Source: Gnetum montanum (taxonomy: Eukaryota > Streptophyta > Gnetopsida > Gnetales > Gnetaceae). Taken from it: a DNA stretch of 64,000 nt. Position numbers and translations under genes: made by a program. Every line of letters starts with the position of its first letter. Within the stretch, counting starts at the first letter, position 1. The stretch covers positions 150,882-214,881 of the forward strand of contig MNCI01002042.1 in the NCBI GenBank assembly GCA_015680685.1, written 5' to 3'. This document shows positions 11,216-22,738 of this stretch, piece after piece. The notes beneath the pieces were generated by a model. The model had not been told where the DNA came from. It worked only from the letters and a program-made list of their open reading frames with translations, and did no database searches.

Positions 11216-13240
11216 TAACAAATGGATAGGTGCACTCAATCTTTCAGATCTCCTCCTTTAAACTCAGTCATGGGGGAGATAGCCATCTATGCTGATCCAT
11301 TAAAATGGCTCCTTAGTTTTTACACTTTTTTGTTTTACACCATCTTTAGTGTATTTCTCTCTTTCTTAAATATTTTACAATTTCTTCTATATTTTACTTT
11401 ATTTGGTTTGATTTTTCTAATGTTTTTCTTATGTTTATTTTTTTCCTTATTGTTGTTAGGACTGAGTGCAATTGTAGTTGTTAATTAATGGTGGTTTGTA
11501 CTATAATATTATTTAATTACTAATGTTTAGATTCTATCTTTGAATTTTGTTATTGATAACTAATACATGGTTTCTTTTTCACGGTAACAAGCAGTGAGTC
11601 CATGTCATCCACCTATCCACAAAACTCTATGGTGTTCTTTGTTTTGGAAATATGAGGTCCCTTCCTTAATCAAACTTATAACCAACTTTGTGACATTAGT
11701 AGTTTCCAAACTTGACAAGGATTAAATGGATTAACAAGGGTGTAACTGCAAGGGGATTTGATGCTCTCTATACTTGCCTACATTCCTGGGTGCATAAGAA
11801 TTTTCATGGATTTTTCACCATGCCACTATCGACCAATAACAAGAAGCTAAAAGTCTTTACATGGTGTGATTTGCATAAAAATAAAAATAAAAATAAAAAT
11901 ATAAAACATTAAAATTAAAAAAAAAACACAAAAAACAACAAAGAATGGGAGTTCAAAGCACATCCCTTAGACAAAATAACAGGCTACAAGCACTAGTTAT
12001 GGGACTACAGAGACATGTTACCCATGCCTGAAGGTCCCCTCTAAGTAAGGCCCATCTCACTTTCTTCTTTTCTTTTCTCTTTTAGGAATGGTAATTGATC
12101 TGTGGAGATGCTCTTGTGTCTTGAGGAGGTGGGCCAATCTTGGAGTGTCAACACGAAGTCATTGAAAGTGGTTGGTTTTAATTCAAACTAAGGATAATTG
12201 ATATAAAGTCATATTAACCATGAAATCCACAAGGGACTTCATGTGACCATGATACAAGAGTCCATTCCACTCTCTACCTCATCCACCTATGCTTTTCATC
12301 ACTCACCTTATTGTATCTTTTTCATGTTTTATTCAATGTCTTAGTTTCATGTCCCAAAATTCTTAGGTACATTCTTATAGGATTTAGTCCTTAACTTTCC
12401 ACAACCATTAATCATCCATGGAAACCATGAACTCCTTGGTTTGATGACATGTAAAGGCATTAAAGCCATGAGCCTGCTATGGGGAGGACCCACTTGCATA
12501 CCTCTTGGTTGGGCTAGTTAAGTTCCTTATCCTTAGACATTTTTACATTCAAATCATGCATGCTCCACATCGGTTGTGTCCAGTCTTGCACTCATTTTTT
12601 AAGTTTCTCCAATCATTCTCCTAATGAAAACTTCTGTTTGTGAATTTTCTAACCCTCTTCAAGCATTTATTCATGTTGATGTCCTTTTTGGGTCTCTATG
12701 GACTCTAATTTCATACTAAAACTCTTTGTCTTTATGCAAATTTTCAAAGTACAAAAAATTATCTTTTGGTTGCATTAGTGGGATCCCATCGATGCAGCCC
12801 CTCATGTATACAGGATCCCATTGATGTAGCCTCAATATCCTATAAATACCACTTAATACTTTGACAATTTTTGCCATTTTCTTCAAACATAAGAGGAGTT
12901 TTTACAATTTTTCAAAGCCCAAAGTCTTCTAGCGCATCTAACTTTCAAACCACTTATTTGATTCACATCATGCTTCATTCCTACAGTACCGAAGGTAAGC
13001 TCTACATTGTGGGGGCCACAAACCTTAGGTTTTTGACAAAAAAAATTTCAAAAATTTTCAAACTCCTACAAGGTTTAACCAATAAAATAATAGTAAAATC
13101 ACTAATTAAAGAGTTAAACCTTCCTAATGAACTATGGTAGACATTAAGATAAAGTAATATTAAAATGATTAATTAGCCAAGTGTAACTAATCCAAGAGAC
13201 AAGATACCTAAATGTCCTAAGTTACACATTAAATGGTAAT
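11216..13240 (+). other. Post-pol non-coding region of element A
   Basis: About 2 kb without a convincing ORF. It opens with the purine-rich CATGGGGGAGATAGCC at about 11269, equivalent to 38132 in B, then a T-rich tract and an A-rich microsatellite (about 11877-11930). The end, near 13180-13240, leads into the extra ORF. The internal purine tract resembles a polypurine tract, but its use is not shown. Confidence 0.65.
11269..11284 (+). other. Internal purine-rich tract after pol in element A
   Basis: CATGGGGGAGATAGCC recurs in B at 38132 as a GTGGGGGAGATGG version. Both sit just after integrase and well before the true pre-LTR purine tract. It could be a second plus-strand primer site; this is inference. 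Confidence 0.4.
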
Positions 13241-14170
13241 CTTTTGTCATGTTGCAATCATAGATGGCACAAAGACCAAAGCACTTGTAGGAAGAAGAAT
13301 TGTCCCACCCAAGGGATAAGCGGCCTAGAACTAGAAAGGTATAGAAAGAGCCATCATAGGAGTAGGTAGCAAAGATGCATGCAACAGGACCTCTTCATGA
13401 GGACCCTAAAGTGAAATTTGTTAGACAAATTCTAGAAGCTGAAACAGAGCAGTTTGACTAAGATGAGATACTTGAACCTAGACCAAACCTTTAGGTCACT
13501 TTTATAGGAGGCCTATTTGAGGCAAATCAGGTCTAGGGAGATTCAAAAAATAGTTCTTCTTGAACTAAACTTTGGATCTTTTTTATACTTTTCCCAAGAA
13601 GATGTCAAAGTGTAACTCCAGACTTCCCCCATGTGGCCCATTCTCACTTCCAATGGATAATGGTACATGGAAGAAACATACCTCTTCTGGAACAAAAAAT
13701 AGGGTAGTGCCACAGTGAAGATCAAGGACACTTCTATGTCCTACTTAGTGAAGGCCATTTCTAAGGCCTTTGGTTACCAGAAACTAGGGCTACCTTGGCA
13801 GAGATTTCAACACAAGTAGATCCTAAGGTTAAGAAGGAGTGGGTTTGATGGTGTTATGGTGTTAATCGTAAGGAGTTTGATGCACTCATGATGGTAGAGT
13901 ATGCATACTTTAAGATGATAGCTTACCACCTCAATCCAATGGTGAGGCCCAGTAAGATAATGACTTTCTCTACTCATGTGTGGACCACTCTAAGTGAAAA
14001 ATTCCCTGTCAACCTTTTAGAGCTAATCTATTTGGAGATGGAGAAGAGATTCAAAGAAAATGAACATGAAAGGAAGGCACTTCCATTCCCATATCTCATC
14101 CAAAAATTATGTAGAAGGGAAGGAATAGCCCACTATTTTAATGATGATATCAGACATGCTCATTCCACTT
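13241..14170 (+). pseudogene. Extra (env-like position) ORF of element A, first part
   Basis: Athila elements carry an additional ORF between integrase and the 3' LTR. Here the first part contains, near 13888-14160, MVEYAYFKMIAYHLNP, SEKFPVNLLELIYLEME and KALPFPYLIQKLCRREGI. The last segment follows the pattern of the 'putative plant transposon protein' domain common in Athila ORFs. No signal peptide or membrane segment is visible, so calling it an envelope would go too far. Stops occur every few dozen codons. The ORF is cut at 14170 by element B and resumes at about 41055. Confidence 0.6.
14166..14170. repeat. Target site duplication of element B, left copy (CACTT)
   Basis: CACTT precedes the left LTR of B and CACCT follows the right LTR (41050-41054). 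Four of five bases match, which fits an old duplication with one C/T change. Confidence 0.6.
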
Positions 14171-15045
14171 TGATGAATCATTTTTTACTGGCTCTGACAT
14201 TGGATATCGATATAGAGCCTTGATATTGGTATCCGATGTCAGAGGCCAGGACATGATGTTGAATATCCAATATCATGGGGTATATGCTAGCCTATAAATA
14301 TAGCACTTAGGCTCACGGTTTTCACAAGGTTTTGATATAATTTTTCATCAATTTTTGTCTTAGTTAGCAAAGCTCTTGTAGTTTGTTTTCTCTAGAGTTA
14401 TAATATTTTCTAAGTGCCACAATAGGAGTTTGAGTGTGTATAGATCTTTGTTCAAGCACTGATGTACCTGAGCATAACAATCTGATAGGAATAAAAACAA
14501 ACCCTTTTGATCATCCTTGTAGCATTGAGAATAGATTAAATGTTTTCTTGATGCATTTAATATTCATGCACTTCATTTCAATGTGCTTTAATTAAGTAAT
14601 TAATCTCTAGTTGTTAATAAACACAAGCACGACCACCTCGAGCATACGCGTAGCACTAGGTAACCCAAAAATGCTTAACATTTGGTAGCCCAGCAATGCT
14701 ATATGTGTTCAGGATGTGTCTAGAAAGTGGGAATGGATACTTGTGTTAGGCTAGCTAGGCAATAGAATAAATAGATATTAAATTCCTCTACTTTCCATTC
14801 TTATTGTAGGCGATTAAACTTACAAAACATAAAAATGATAAAAATCATGTGCCTTAATTACACTTAAATCATATCCTTGAGCTTCACAAATGTAGTTGGG
14901 AGACAATGAACATTCTCAATGCCTATTTTACTTTCTATAGAATTAGTGCACTGGAGAACTATAAGTCCACGGAATTCAACTAGATCGCACGTGAATTCCT
15001 TAGTGATTTATATGGTTAGGCATAGGGGTACCTCATTGCTCATCA
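14171..15045 (+). repeat. 5' LTR of element B
   Basis: 875 bp, TGATGAATCA to TCATCA. Pairs with 40174-41049 at roughly nine bases in ten by eye. Confidence 0.9.
14293..14300 (+). promoter_or_regulatory. TATA box in 5' LTR of element B
   Basis: TATAAATA in the conserved family position (right LTR copy at 40296-40303). Confidence 0.6.
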
Positions 15046-15066
15046 TTGGCACTATTGCCGAGGACC
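15046..15066 (+). other. Primer binding site of element B
   Basis: TTGGCACTATTGCCGAGGAC lies directly after the LTR and is the same PBS type as in A, with three C-to-T or G-to-A type changes from TTGGCGCCGTTGCCGGGGA. Confidence 0.75.
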
Positions 15067-15205
15067 TTTTGGTTATTTCATGTGCTATCTAGGATTTAGT
15101 GAAAATTATTCAAATCATTGAAATGAACCTTAGAGTCATATCACATTTAAAGATTATTATAAAAATTTTAAGAAGCACACTATGTTTTTATTATTTTAAC
15201 ATAAA

Positions 15206-17119
15206 ATGTCTTCTTTTCATAGAAGCGATTCTCTACCTAAGTGTGACAAAGTACATCAGCTAGTGCCTCAACAATACCAATTGGTATATGCTCATCTTGA
15301 TGGGTATGTACCAAATCTCACCTTCATCCAATACTAGGATGAACAGCTATGGTGGCGTAACATGGAGGGCAACATTGTGTTGTCGCCAGATTGATTCATT
15401 CTTGTAATGCTTCAACAAATGCTTATACGATGGGGTCTCCAAGGACTTCATGTTAAGTATGTAGTGCAGGATAGTAATATTAGGGATTATCATCCCACTG
15501 AGGCACAACATCTCAAAGATTTCTGGTTAGAACAACATTATGAATCTATGAATGAAAAAGAATTTAATGATTTTCCATTTCTATTGTACCAAAAAGATGA
15601 TGGAGAGCCCTTCTCTAGGGGTTTTCCATTCAGTGAAATTTCTCTTTTTAACTTTGGTGAGGGAGGTCAAAACCAGAACTTTCAGTCCACAATTCATAAT
15701 CCTGGTTCTAGTAAGAATGGATCCAATGACAAAGAAGGATCCAAAGAGGAAAGTCAAGGAAAGGATGCGAACAAGAAACAAGATCATGATCATGGCTACA
15801 ATCATTGAAGATATGGTAGCAGGCACCATGATGATGCTAGTCCTCCTTCCTCTTCACCTTCATTATCATCCTTTTCTTCTTCTAGCTTTGATTGTAACCA
15901 TAGAGGGTGCGACCATGATGGAGTTGACTGACAGGACCAAGATGATCGAAGGGATCGTTGGGCAAGGCAAGATCATGGGCACAAGCATTTAAGAAAGACA
16001 CAATGCCATGAATGAAGGGGTAGTAAAGGGCATTATAGGCACCAAAATTAAGGCCTCAATGAACCTTTGCTTGCTACTTAGAGTATGCTAAACATTACAG
16101 AGGTAGTACAAATTCGAATAAGGCATGTAAAGGATAGTTGGATCAAGAGGCTAGATATGAACAATATCCATCAATTTGAAGGGGGATATAACTTAGATCC
16201 ATAGAAATATCTCCAAGCTTTCCAAGATGCATGTGCCTTGCAAAACATAGAGAATGAATAACAATAGCTTAAGTTGTTTCCATGGATACTTATTAAAGAA
16301 GCAAAAAACTAGTATTGGTCCTTATATTAGATGATGGAGTACAATGCTTGAATTGTTTAATGAGAAATATCAAACATACTCTAGAGTGTTCAACTTGAGA
16401 AGGTAGATCTAAGGATGAAAACAAGGAACAAATAAACCCTTGGATGTCACCATTAGTCGATACTATTCCTTAATGCACAGATGTCCTAGCCATGGTTATT
16501 CTCCACTAGATCAACTTCACCACATTGTAGATGGGCTTCGATCTAAAACAAGGAGAACCCTTAGCATCTATGCCCAAGGGTAACTATCAGAATTAAGCAT
16601 CCATTAAATCCAAAGATTGATTGAGTAGGTAGCTAAAGAGGAAGGTGAATTGAGAGAATGAGAAAGTGTAGAATAGTATAATTGTGATCCTTGCATTCAC
16701 AAGAGGGAGGTTCAATTTTGTGATAGTGAGGAAGAATCAACACTTGATGAGGTGGCAAATAGGAAAGCCTTATTTTTTCAAAAATTTCAACCTAAAATTA
16801 TGGCCAAGGTTAATCAATTATGGGACTCCATGAATAGCAGATTTCAAGCTATCCTAAAAATTGTTGAAAAGTCCAAAAAATGAGGTAGTGATCATGAGCG
16901 TAGGAGGCATAAGGAAGTTGAATGTGCCTATCAAAAAGGTATGGGCAAGATTGCTACAATAGAAGAAGTTGTAGAAAGAAAATCAGATGATGATGGTGGG
17001 TGTGACATCTACCAGTATGAACATCCTAAGGAATGTTACCTCATAGTGTCACACTTAAAGGAGTCTAGGATGTATGTTTTGAATCCATGACTAATACAAA
17101 GGCAAATATCCAAAAGATT
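15206..17119 (+). pseudogene. gag of element B, broken
   Basis: The start ATG (15206) matches that of A. A long clean stretch at 15407-15808 encodes a charged region that ends in Asn/Lys/Asp/His-rich low complexity. The segment near 16460-16560 (TISRYYSLMHRCPSHGYS) aligns with A. The C-terminal stretch near 16990-17080 (CDIYQYEHPKECYLIVSHL) leads into the gag-protease linker and is interrupted by element C at 17124. Several stops and frame changes are present. The product would be the particle-forming protein. Confidence 0.65.
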
Positions 17120-17124
17120 ACCTT
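17120..17124. repeat. Target site duplication of element C, left copy (ACCTT)
   Basis: ACCTT here is repeated exactly at 33868-33872. Removing C and one copy rejoins B as ...GATTACCTTATCCTC..., which matches A at about 7036 (TTGTCTTATCCTC). Confidence 0.9.
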
Positions 17125-17747
17125 TGAAACACCGTGAAAATTACGAGTTGGCCTCAGGCGAAGATTCGTGATTCGGGCAAGAACACATGACAAAATTCCA
17201 GAAAGAAGGACAAGGCAAGGCAAGGCAAGGGGGCGCGCGGCATCAAGGCTTCAGCTTCCTTTCACGAATTTCTTATCTTACTATGTTTTCCACATTTACG
17301 CTATAGCATGCAACATAGCGTAATGATGCTTTGCGTAACATAGTCCGATGTTCAAAGGCAGCTTACCTCAGCAGATTTGGCAAAGCCTAAGGCCTAAGCA
17401 GCGTAATATGCGATCGCTCGTGTATTTTAGCTAAGTCTTTTGCCCAAAGGCAGATTTACGCTCTGTTACGCAAGGCAGCGTAATGGGCTTTGAAAATGCC
17501 AAAGAGAATCCAAAGGAAGCACAGCGGACCAAGTTACGCTCCTTACGCTACGCAGTATACGCAGCGTAACCCGTCGCCAAGATAATCATTGTTTACGCTT
17601 TACTACGCTCGGCAGCGTGAACTAGTGTAAAGAAGCTTGAATTCATTATCTTCATGCTTTATTACGCTCTTGTATGCGACGCAATGCGTACGAGCGTAAT
17701 GTAGCCTAAAATCAACGGAGACATGCCCGACCCACATTTGTCACTCA

Positions 17748-17781
17748 TACGCACAATACGCAGATGCGCGTATTGTGCGTA
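17748..17781. repeat. Perfect 14-bp inverted repeat in LTR of element C
   Basis: TACGCACAATACGC and its reverse complement GCGTATTGTGCGTA are separated by a 6-base loop. The right LTR keeps both arms intact (32970-32983 and 32990-33003). A second, imperfect hairpin ATTACGCTC...GAGCGTAAT lies just upstream (about 17661-17701). Confidence 0.85.
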
Positions 17782-17880
17782 GATATGGATTTCAACACAA
17801 GGATGGTCAAGTCAACGATCTTCCGAGAAGTTTGAAACACGTGTCATCACAACTGTGCCTTCTCCACATTTTTTCAAACC

Positions 17881-17887
17881 TATAAAT
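17881..17887 (+). promoter_or_regulatory. TATA box in 5' LTR of element C
   Basis: TATAAAT about 100 bases after the hairpin; the right LTR has it at 33103-33109. Likely promoter for the element transcript. Confidence 0.55.
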
Positions 17888-18574
17888 GTCCCAGTTGGTG
17901 AAGAAAAATGGAGGCAACCAGACAAAACAACGAAAAGGACAATAACAGAGAGACAGAGACAAGAGACAGTTCCGAGCAAAGGCTACCCAAGGCAAAAGGA
18001 GCAGATCAGAGATCCAGAGATCATCTGGTGTGGTTTGCGAGTTTCTATTGATCAGAAGCAGTTGGTCAATAGACGTCAGAACTTGACCTTCCTTGCATCC
18101 CCTCTCCAGCCTACAAGGTAGATCGGATTCTATTATGCACTTCTGCTCAGACAGTTTGCTTGTTTCTCGTTGCTTTGTGTTTGCTCTATACAAAATAATC
18201 AGGGTCTCCCCAGTATAACTTGAATATAAAAAATACTTATTTTCCCAGGTCAAACCATAGATCTTGTAATCACGTGTTTCTCTCGTGTCTGATTCCTGTT
18301 GTTGTGTTAACGCTGTCACCATCGTTACCATTCATCTACATCGCTTTTCTCTCATTTCGTGAATCGTCGAATCGGATCGTTCCAAGAAATATTCATAATC
18401 TTCATCGGTTTATTGATTAGTAAGTCCCTGTCTAATCGACAAGACCGTTCAGGGCACCGCGGATTCATTTTCTTTTCAAGCACAGCCCTCGCACGGATCC
18501 GTGGTTAAGACTGTGTACACGGGATTTTGTTTGGTATTTTCCAGCTGTCGACATTTTCTGTCGTTACAGTTTTC

Positions 18575-18591
18575 TGGCACTAGAAGGAGGG
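18575..18591 (+). other. Primer binding site of element C
   Basis: TGGCACTAGAAGGAGGG begins six bases after the LTR. D2 and D3 have TGGCGCTAGAAGGAGGG and TGGTGTTAGAAGGAGGG at the same place. I do not assign the primer tRNA. Confidence 0.75.
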
Positions 18592-18811
18592 CCTAGGCTC
18601 CGATCTGCATTTTTTGGGTAGCCTTGTTAGCGATTTACACCCCAAACCGTAAATGTAATACCTCTAAGGAAGTTTATGGCAAATCGTGTGGTGTAGATCG
18701 GTTGCAAGGACGATTGCTTTGGAATCCTATAGGGTAGAAAGCCTATTCGCGATCTTTTTGTCAGCCACTTTTTTAGATCCAGTCGTTTGTCGCCGTTAAC
18801 CCACTTTATGA

Positions 18812-21594
18812 ATGGATTCTGTATACACAACCACAACCACCATGGTCGCCACTGACTTGGGTGCCACATCTGTGAACCCTATCGCTGTCACTAGACCAGC
18901 TTCTGGTGTGGCAGGACACAGGGACCATCGCATAGGTCATTGAGACTGTAGGGCAAAGACCCTATTTTCACGGTCGTGACCCCTGAAGAATAAAATTTCA
19001 TCTACGTTAAGATCCAGGCAAAGCTTGCTCTTAGTCGAGCCAAGATCGAAGCAAAAAGAAACTTTGAGATGATTCATCGAGGAGGTTATGATTTCACTCC
19101 AACAGCCTATGATATTATCTCTTTGACCGAACATCAACATGAAATTATAACACAGTTGGTCATGGCCAAGGGCCAAGCTTCACGGGCTACATTGGAGCCC
19201 CAGAATGGGGAGGAGGAAGAGGACGAATTGGCAGCCCAGTCAGAACATTCGTTCCATACTCTAAGCCCCCACACGTACATAAACCCCTTGTTTCCTTTCA
19301 ACGGAGAGGCCGCTCCTCTTGACACAGCCATAACCACACAGATGCATGTCCCCATCATTCCACAAGCCACTATGCAGCCATCTGGGTTGTAAGTGCAACT
19401 TCCCCACAATAACATGGGGGCGGTCGCATCATCATGTGTACTCAGCATTCCAGTGGTGGTTCCGGCAACCACCGTGCCCCATTTCATCCCGTAGATCCAA
19501 CCCCAAACCATATCCACAACTTGCCCGATGCAAACCCTATCTTTGCCACCCCCTCCAACCCAACAGATCACCACCATCGTGTAGCCACAAATACCTGCTC
19601 AACAGTTTGCCACCGCGAGTCAGTGGACCTATCCCACGGCACAACACAATCAGTCCGCGGTGTACGGTGTGCAGCCCTCGGTGGCACCAGCAACGCACAT
19701 TTCGCAGGTGAACCCGCAGTACCACTACCCTTATCTCGCACAGCCGACGGTGGCTAATCTCCCTTCCCAAACCAGTGGATGGTGGTCTTCACAGGTGCCC
19801 CTACCTGCAGGGATCCCTGCCCCACCATCTACCGGCCCAGCCGTACCGCCATTGCCACCACCTGGCCCTGCTTTCCCGGGTTAGCTCCCTACTCCTCCTG
19901 CACAGGCATCTCCAGCAACAGGTCTGGATCAAGCCTTTTTATTGATTCAAAACCTCATCGAGGAGGTTAGATGCCTCAAAGCCGCTGGTTCAGATACCAT
20001 TTAGATCATGGACTTTTACCAGGATGATCCCATCAGTCCAGAGGTCCCCATGTTGTCGTTGCCGCCAGGGATGTCGTTACCCCATTTCACCAAGTATAAT
20101 GGAGAGGGAGATCCCAATGCTCACTTGGTCACCTTTAGATCCGATTCCTTATTGTTACAACAATGGCCACACACGATTATCCGAGTCTTTGCTATGTCGT
20201 TAACAGGGAAAGCTTTGGATTGGTACTGAGCCCTTCCACGCTCTTCCATCTCAACCTTGGAAGAGCTGCTGACACAATTTGTGACCCGCTTTAAATACAA
20301 CCTGAAGCCGGAAGTCACGTTGGATTAGCTCACGGGGGTGAAACAGGACTTGCTCGAACCAGTCCAGAGGTTCATACAGCGTTGGAATGCTACTTTGAAT
20401 GAAATCCATGAGCCAATCGCGGATTCACATCTACTTGCTATATTCAAGGGAGTAGTCAATGACTTTATTAAGTCAAAGCTATACTATCTTTCTCCTAACT
20501 CTTTACATCAGGCCTTCGCTCAAGTTAGAAGCATCCAAGATGCTACGGAGGCCAGCAAAGACCCGACGTATGTCGCCTATAGGAATGCTCACAACAAGGG
20601 CAAAGACAAAGGTAAGGCGACAACAACGACGGTAGCTACGCTGACTGAGGGTGCAAAGAACAAGAACAAGAAGGAACCTATAGTGCCTCCTGAGGCTATG
20701 GCTAATGCAGGAACCAGCTAGGACACGGCAGTTTCTGAAAGGGCCCCCCAGCCTAAGCCAAACTTTGAGCGTAAAGATCGCTCAAAGTACACGACCCTAC
20801 CTGTAAAGCATTCAGAACTGTTGAAACAACTGTTAGGGGTAGGGCACATTCAACCTAAGAACCCTTCTTTAGCCTTACCTAACGAACCACCAATTCCGAG
20901 ATCTTTCAGGCTAGATCGTTTCTGTGACTACCACCAGCTGTGTGGTCACGATACGGATTACTGCTAGGTGTTGAAAGATGACATTCAACGTATGCTGGAT
21001 GATGGTTTACTTAAGTTAGACGGCAGTAACCCAACGTGCCAAGAAGACCAAACATTGCACGTATATAAGGACCTGTTGAACGCAAACGACACTCCTTATA
21101 CAATCAATGTGGTGAGTACGGACGGTGAGAGGAGGGGACTGCCAAAACAGCCTTTTGTTTTGCTTATGCCTACCAGCTTACCAAAGGGGGGGAACCCTTC
21201 ATCGGCAGGCAGTAGTGCCTCGAGACCACCTTTCATTATACATGCACCTTCGCAGAATACCCCTCAGTTACGCAGCAACAGACAAGCCGCGGCTTTGTCC
21301 GTGCCCACGCCTAGGATGCCCTTCATTATCAGGGCGTTAAAACCACAGGCTGCTCCTCTCACGCAGGGGCAGACCTCTAACCAGAATAGCCAACCATCGC
21401 TTCCCAAGCGAAAGGGAGAGGACATACCTGTTAACGCAATGAAAGACCATTCTATGCTCGGCTTCCCTAAGCCTAGGCCCCTGGCCTCTGTGCCTTCGTC
21501 TCTACCTCAGAAACAGGATAAAGGCACAGAAACGCAGCCACCTTCTCTTGGCAAGAAAGAGAACAACCCTTTGACTGACACCGTCCTACCTTGA
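18812..21594 (+). pseudogene. gag of element C, broken by a few stops
   Basis: The capsid-type Gag (retrotransposon gag family) of a Tat-like element. An N-terminal segment near 19000-19150 (NFIYVKIQAKLALSRAKIEA, then RGGYDFTPTAYDIISL) matches D3. It is followed by a Pro/Gln-rich spacer with frame changes (19390-20000). The capsid core is at 20008-20620 (DDPISPEVPMLSLPPGMSLP, GEGDPNAHLVTFRS, GKALDWY). A C-x2-H-x4-H-x4-C knuckle (CDYHQLCGHDTDYC) is near 20924-20965. A Pro-rich tail with PFIIHAP and PFIIRAL repeats ends at 21594. The start ATG is the first in frame after the PBS; stops occur for example at 20227 and 20719. Confidence 0.85.
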
Positions 21595-21636
21595 GAGATC
21601 CGTCTCTTGGGCAACGACCTCAGGAATCCTACAGCG

Positions 21637-21853
21637 TTTTCCCCTCGTTTTACGACTCCTCGAACCAGATCGCTTTCTTTTTACGCAATTTTCATTGTTT
21701 TACTGATTCGTAAGTTCCTGTCTGATTGACAAGACTGTTCAGGGCGCCACGGATTCGCTTTTTCCAGCATAGCCCTCGCGTGGATCTGTGGTTAAAACTG
21801 TATACGTGGAACCTCGATCGGTATTTCCAGTTGCCGACGTTTTCTATTGCTAC
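21637..21853 (+). repeat. LTR-end-like fragment inside element C
   Basis: About 215 bp resemble the last part of C's own LTR (18345-18568), including GACAAGACTGTTCAGGGCGC, CAGCATAGCCCTCGCGTGG and the TGCTACA end. By eye about three bases in four match, less than between C's two LTRs, so it comes from a related element rather than from recent copying of C. It follows the end of gag directly and is followed by about 350 bases with no gene, rich in TTTACGC words. Confidence 0.75.
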
Positions 21854-22213
21854 AAGTCTCGCCTAGGCCAACTTGCCATTTCCAAATGGCAATGTAGAGG
21901 AGTCAAATCATAAGTCCCCCCGTCCTTACGCAACGCTCAACGTAAAGGCCGTTAAGAGATAAGTGCGTATTAATGGTTGAACAATGGCTTTTGCGTGCGT
22001 CATCATATCTTTACATGTTCTTGCGGCTTACACTTAGCAGTTTGTTTTATTTCATGCATTTTTACGCTACATTCGCTTTCGATTTTTACGCTAGTCATTT
22101 CTTACGTCATTACGTTTCTTTTACGCATGCTATTCACGCTTTTACATCATGTTAGCATAATTACGCAGGATTGTATACACTCACCATTTACGTTTTCTGT
22201 ATTATGCATAAGG

Positions 22214-22545
22214 CCCGCAATGGCCTAAAACTAACCAAGGCCCGCAATGGCCTAAAACTAACCAAGGCCCGCAATGGCCTTAAACTAGCCACGGTCCGCA
22301 ATGGCCTAAAACTAGTTCCCAAACTATGCAAACACGTGTAATGGCCCGCAATGGCCTAAAACTAGTTCCCAAACTATGCAAACACGTGTAATGGCCCGCA
22401 ATGGACTAAAACTAGTTCTCAAACTACGCAACCGCGTGTAACGGCCCGCAATGGCCTTAAACTAGCCACGGTCCACAATGGCCTAAAACTAGTTCTCAAA
22501 CTACGCAAACGCATGTAACGGCCCGCAATGGCCTAAAACTAGAAA
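22214..22545. repeat. Nine-unit tandem repeat with 27- and 50-bp spacing
   Basis: The core CCCGCAATGGCCTAAAACTA recurs nine times, starting at 22214, 22241, 22268, 22295, 22345, 22395, 22445, 22472 and 22522. The spacing is 27 or 50 bases; the longer unit adds a 23-base block with CAAACTATGCAAACACGTGT. The core resembles the repeat in C's 3' region (CCGCCATGATGCTAAACTGG). Confidence 0.9.
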
Positions 22546-22738
22546 TTCTACTCCGTCATACCTTAACTTAGGCAAAACCGTTAACAACTACGCTTACGCT
22601 TTGCAGATAAAATCGCAAAAGACACAAAGACAAAAAATATATAACACTTAAAATTGTCACAAAATCTTATCGCTAGTCTTTTAGTCATCCCAGTAATCAT
22701 TGTTAGCAACAATCAATAAATCCATGCGTAAATCACAA

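Larger units (their letters stand above)
17125..18568 (+). repeat. 5' LTR of element C
   Basis: 1444 bp, from TGAAACACCGTG to GTCGTTACA. Pairs with 32356-33867. The right LTR holds about 80 extra bases near 33190-33270 (CTTGGCTTGAGCATTGGC onward), and the left LTR has a short GCAGTATAC insertion near 17555. Short ORFs inside it are not conserved between the two LTRs. Confidence 0.93.

Noticed and set aside
17807-18331. A 174-codon minus-strand open frame in the 5' LTR of element C
   Set aside because: It lies wholly in the LTR and the near-identical right LTR does not keep the frame open.
22214-22545. Possible CRISPR array
   Set aside because: The repeats are joined by repeated spacers of 27 or 50 bases, not unique ones, and the setting is a plant retrotransposon.
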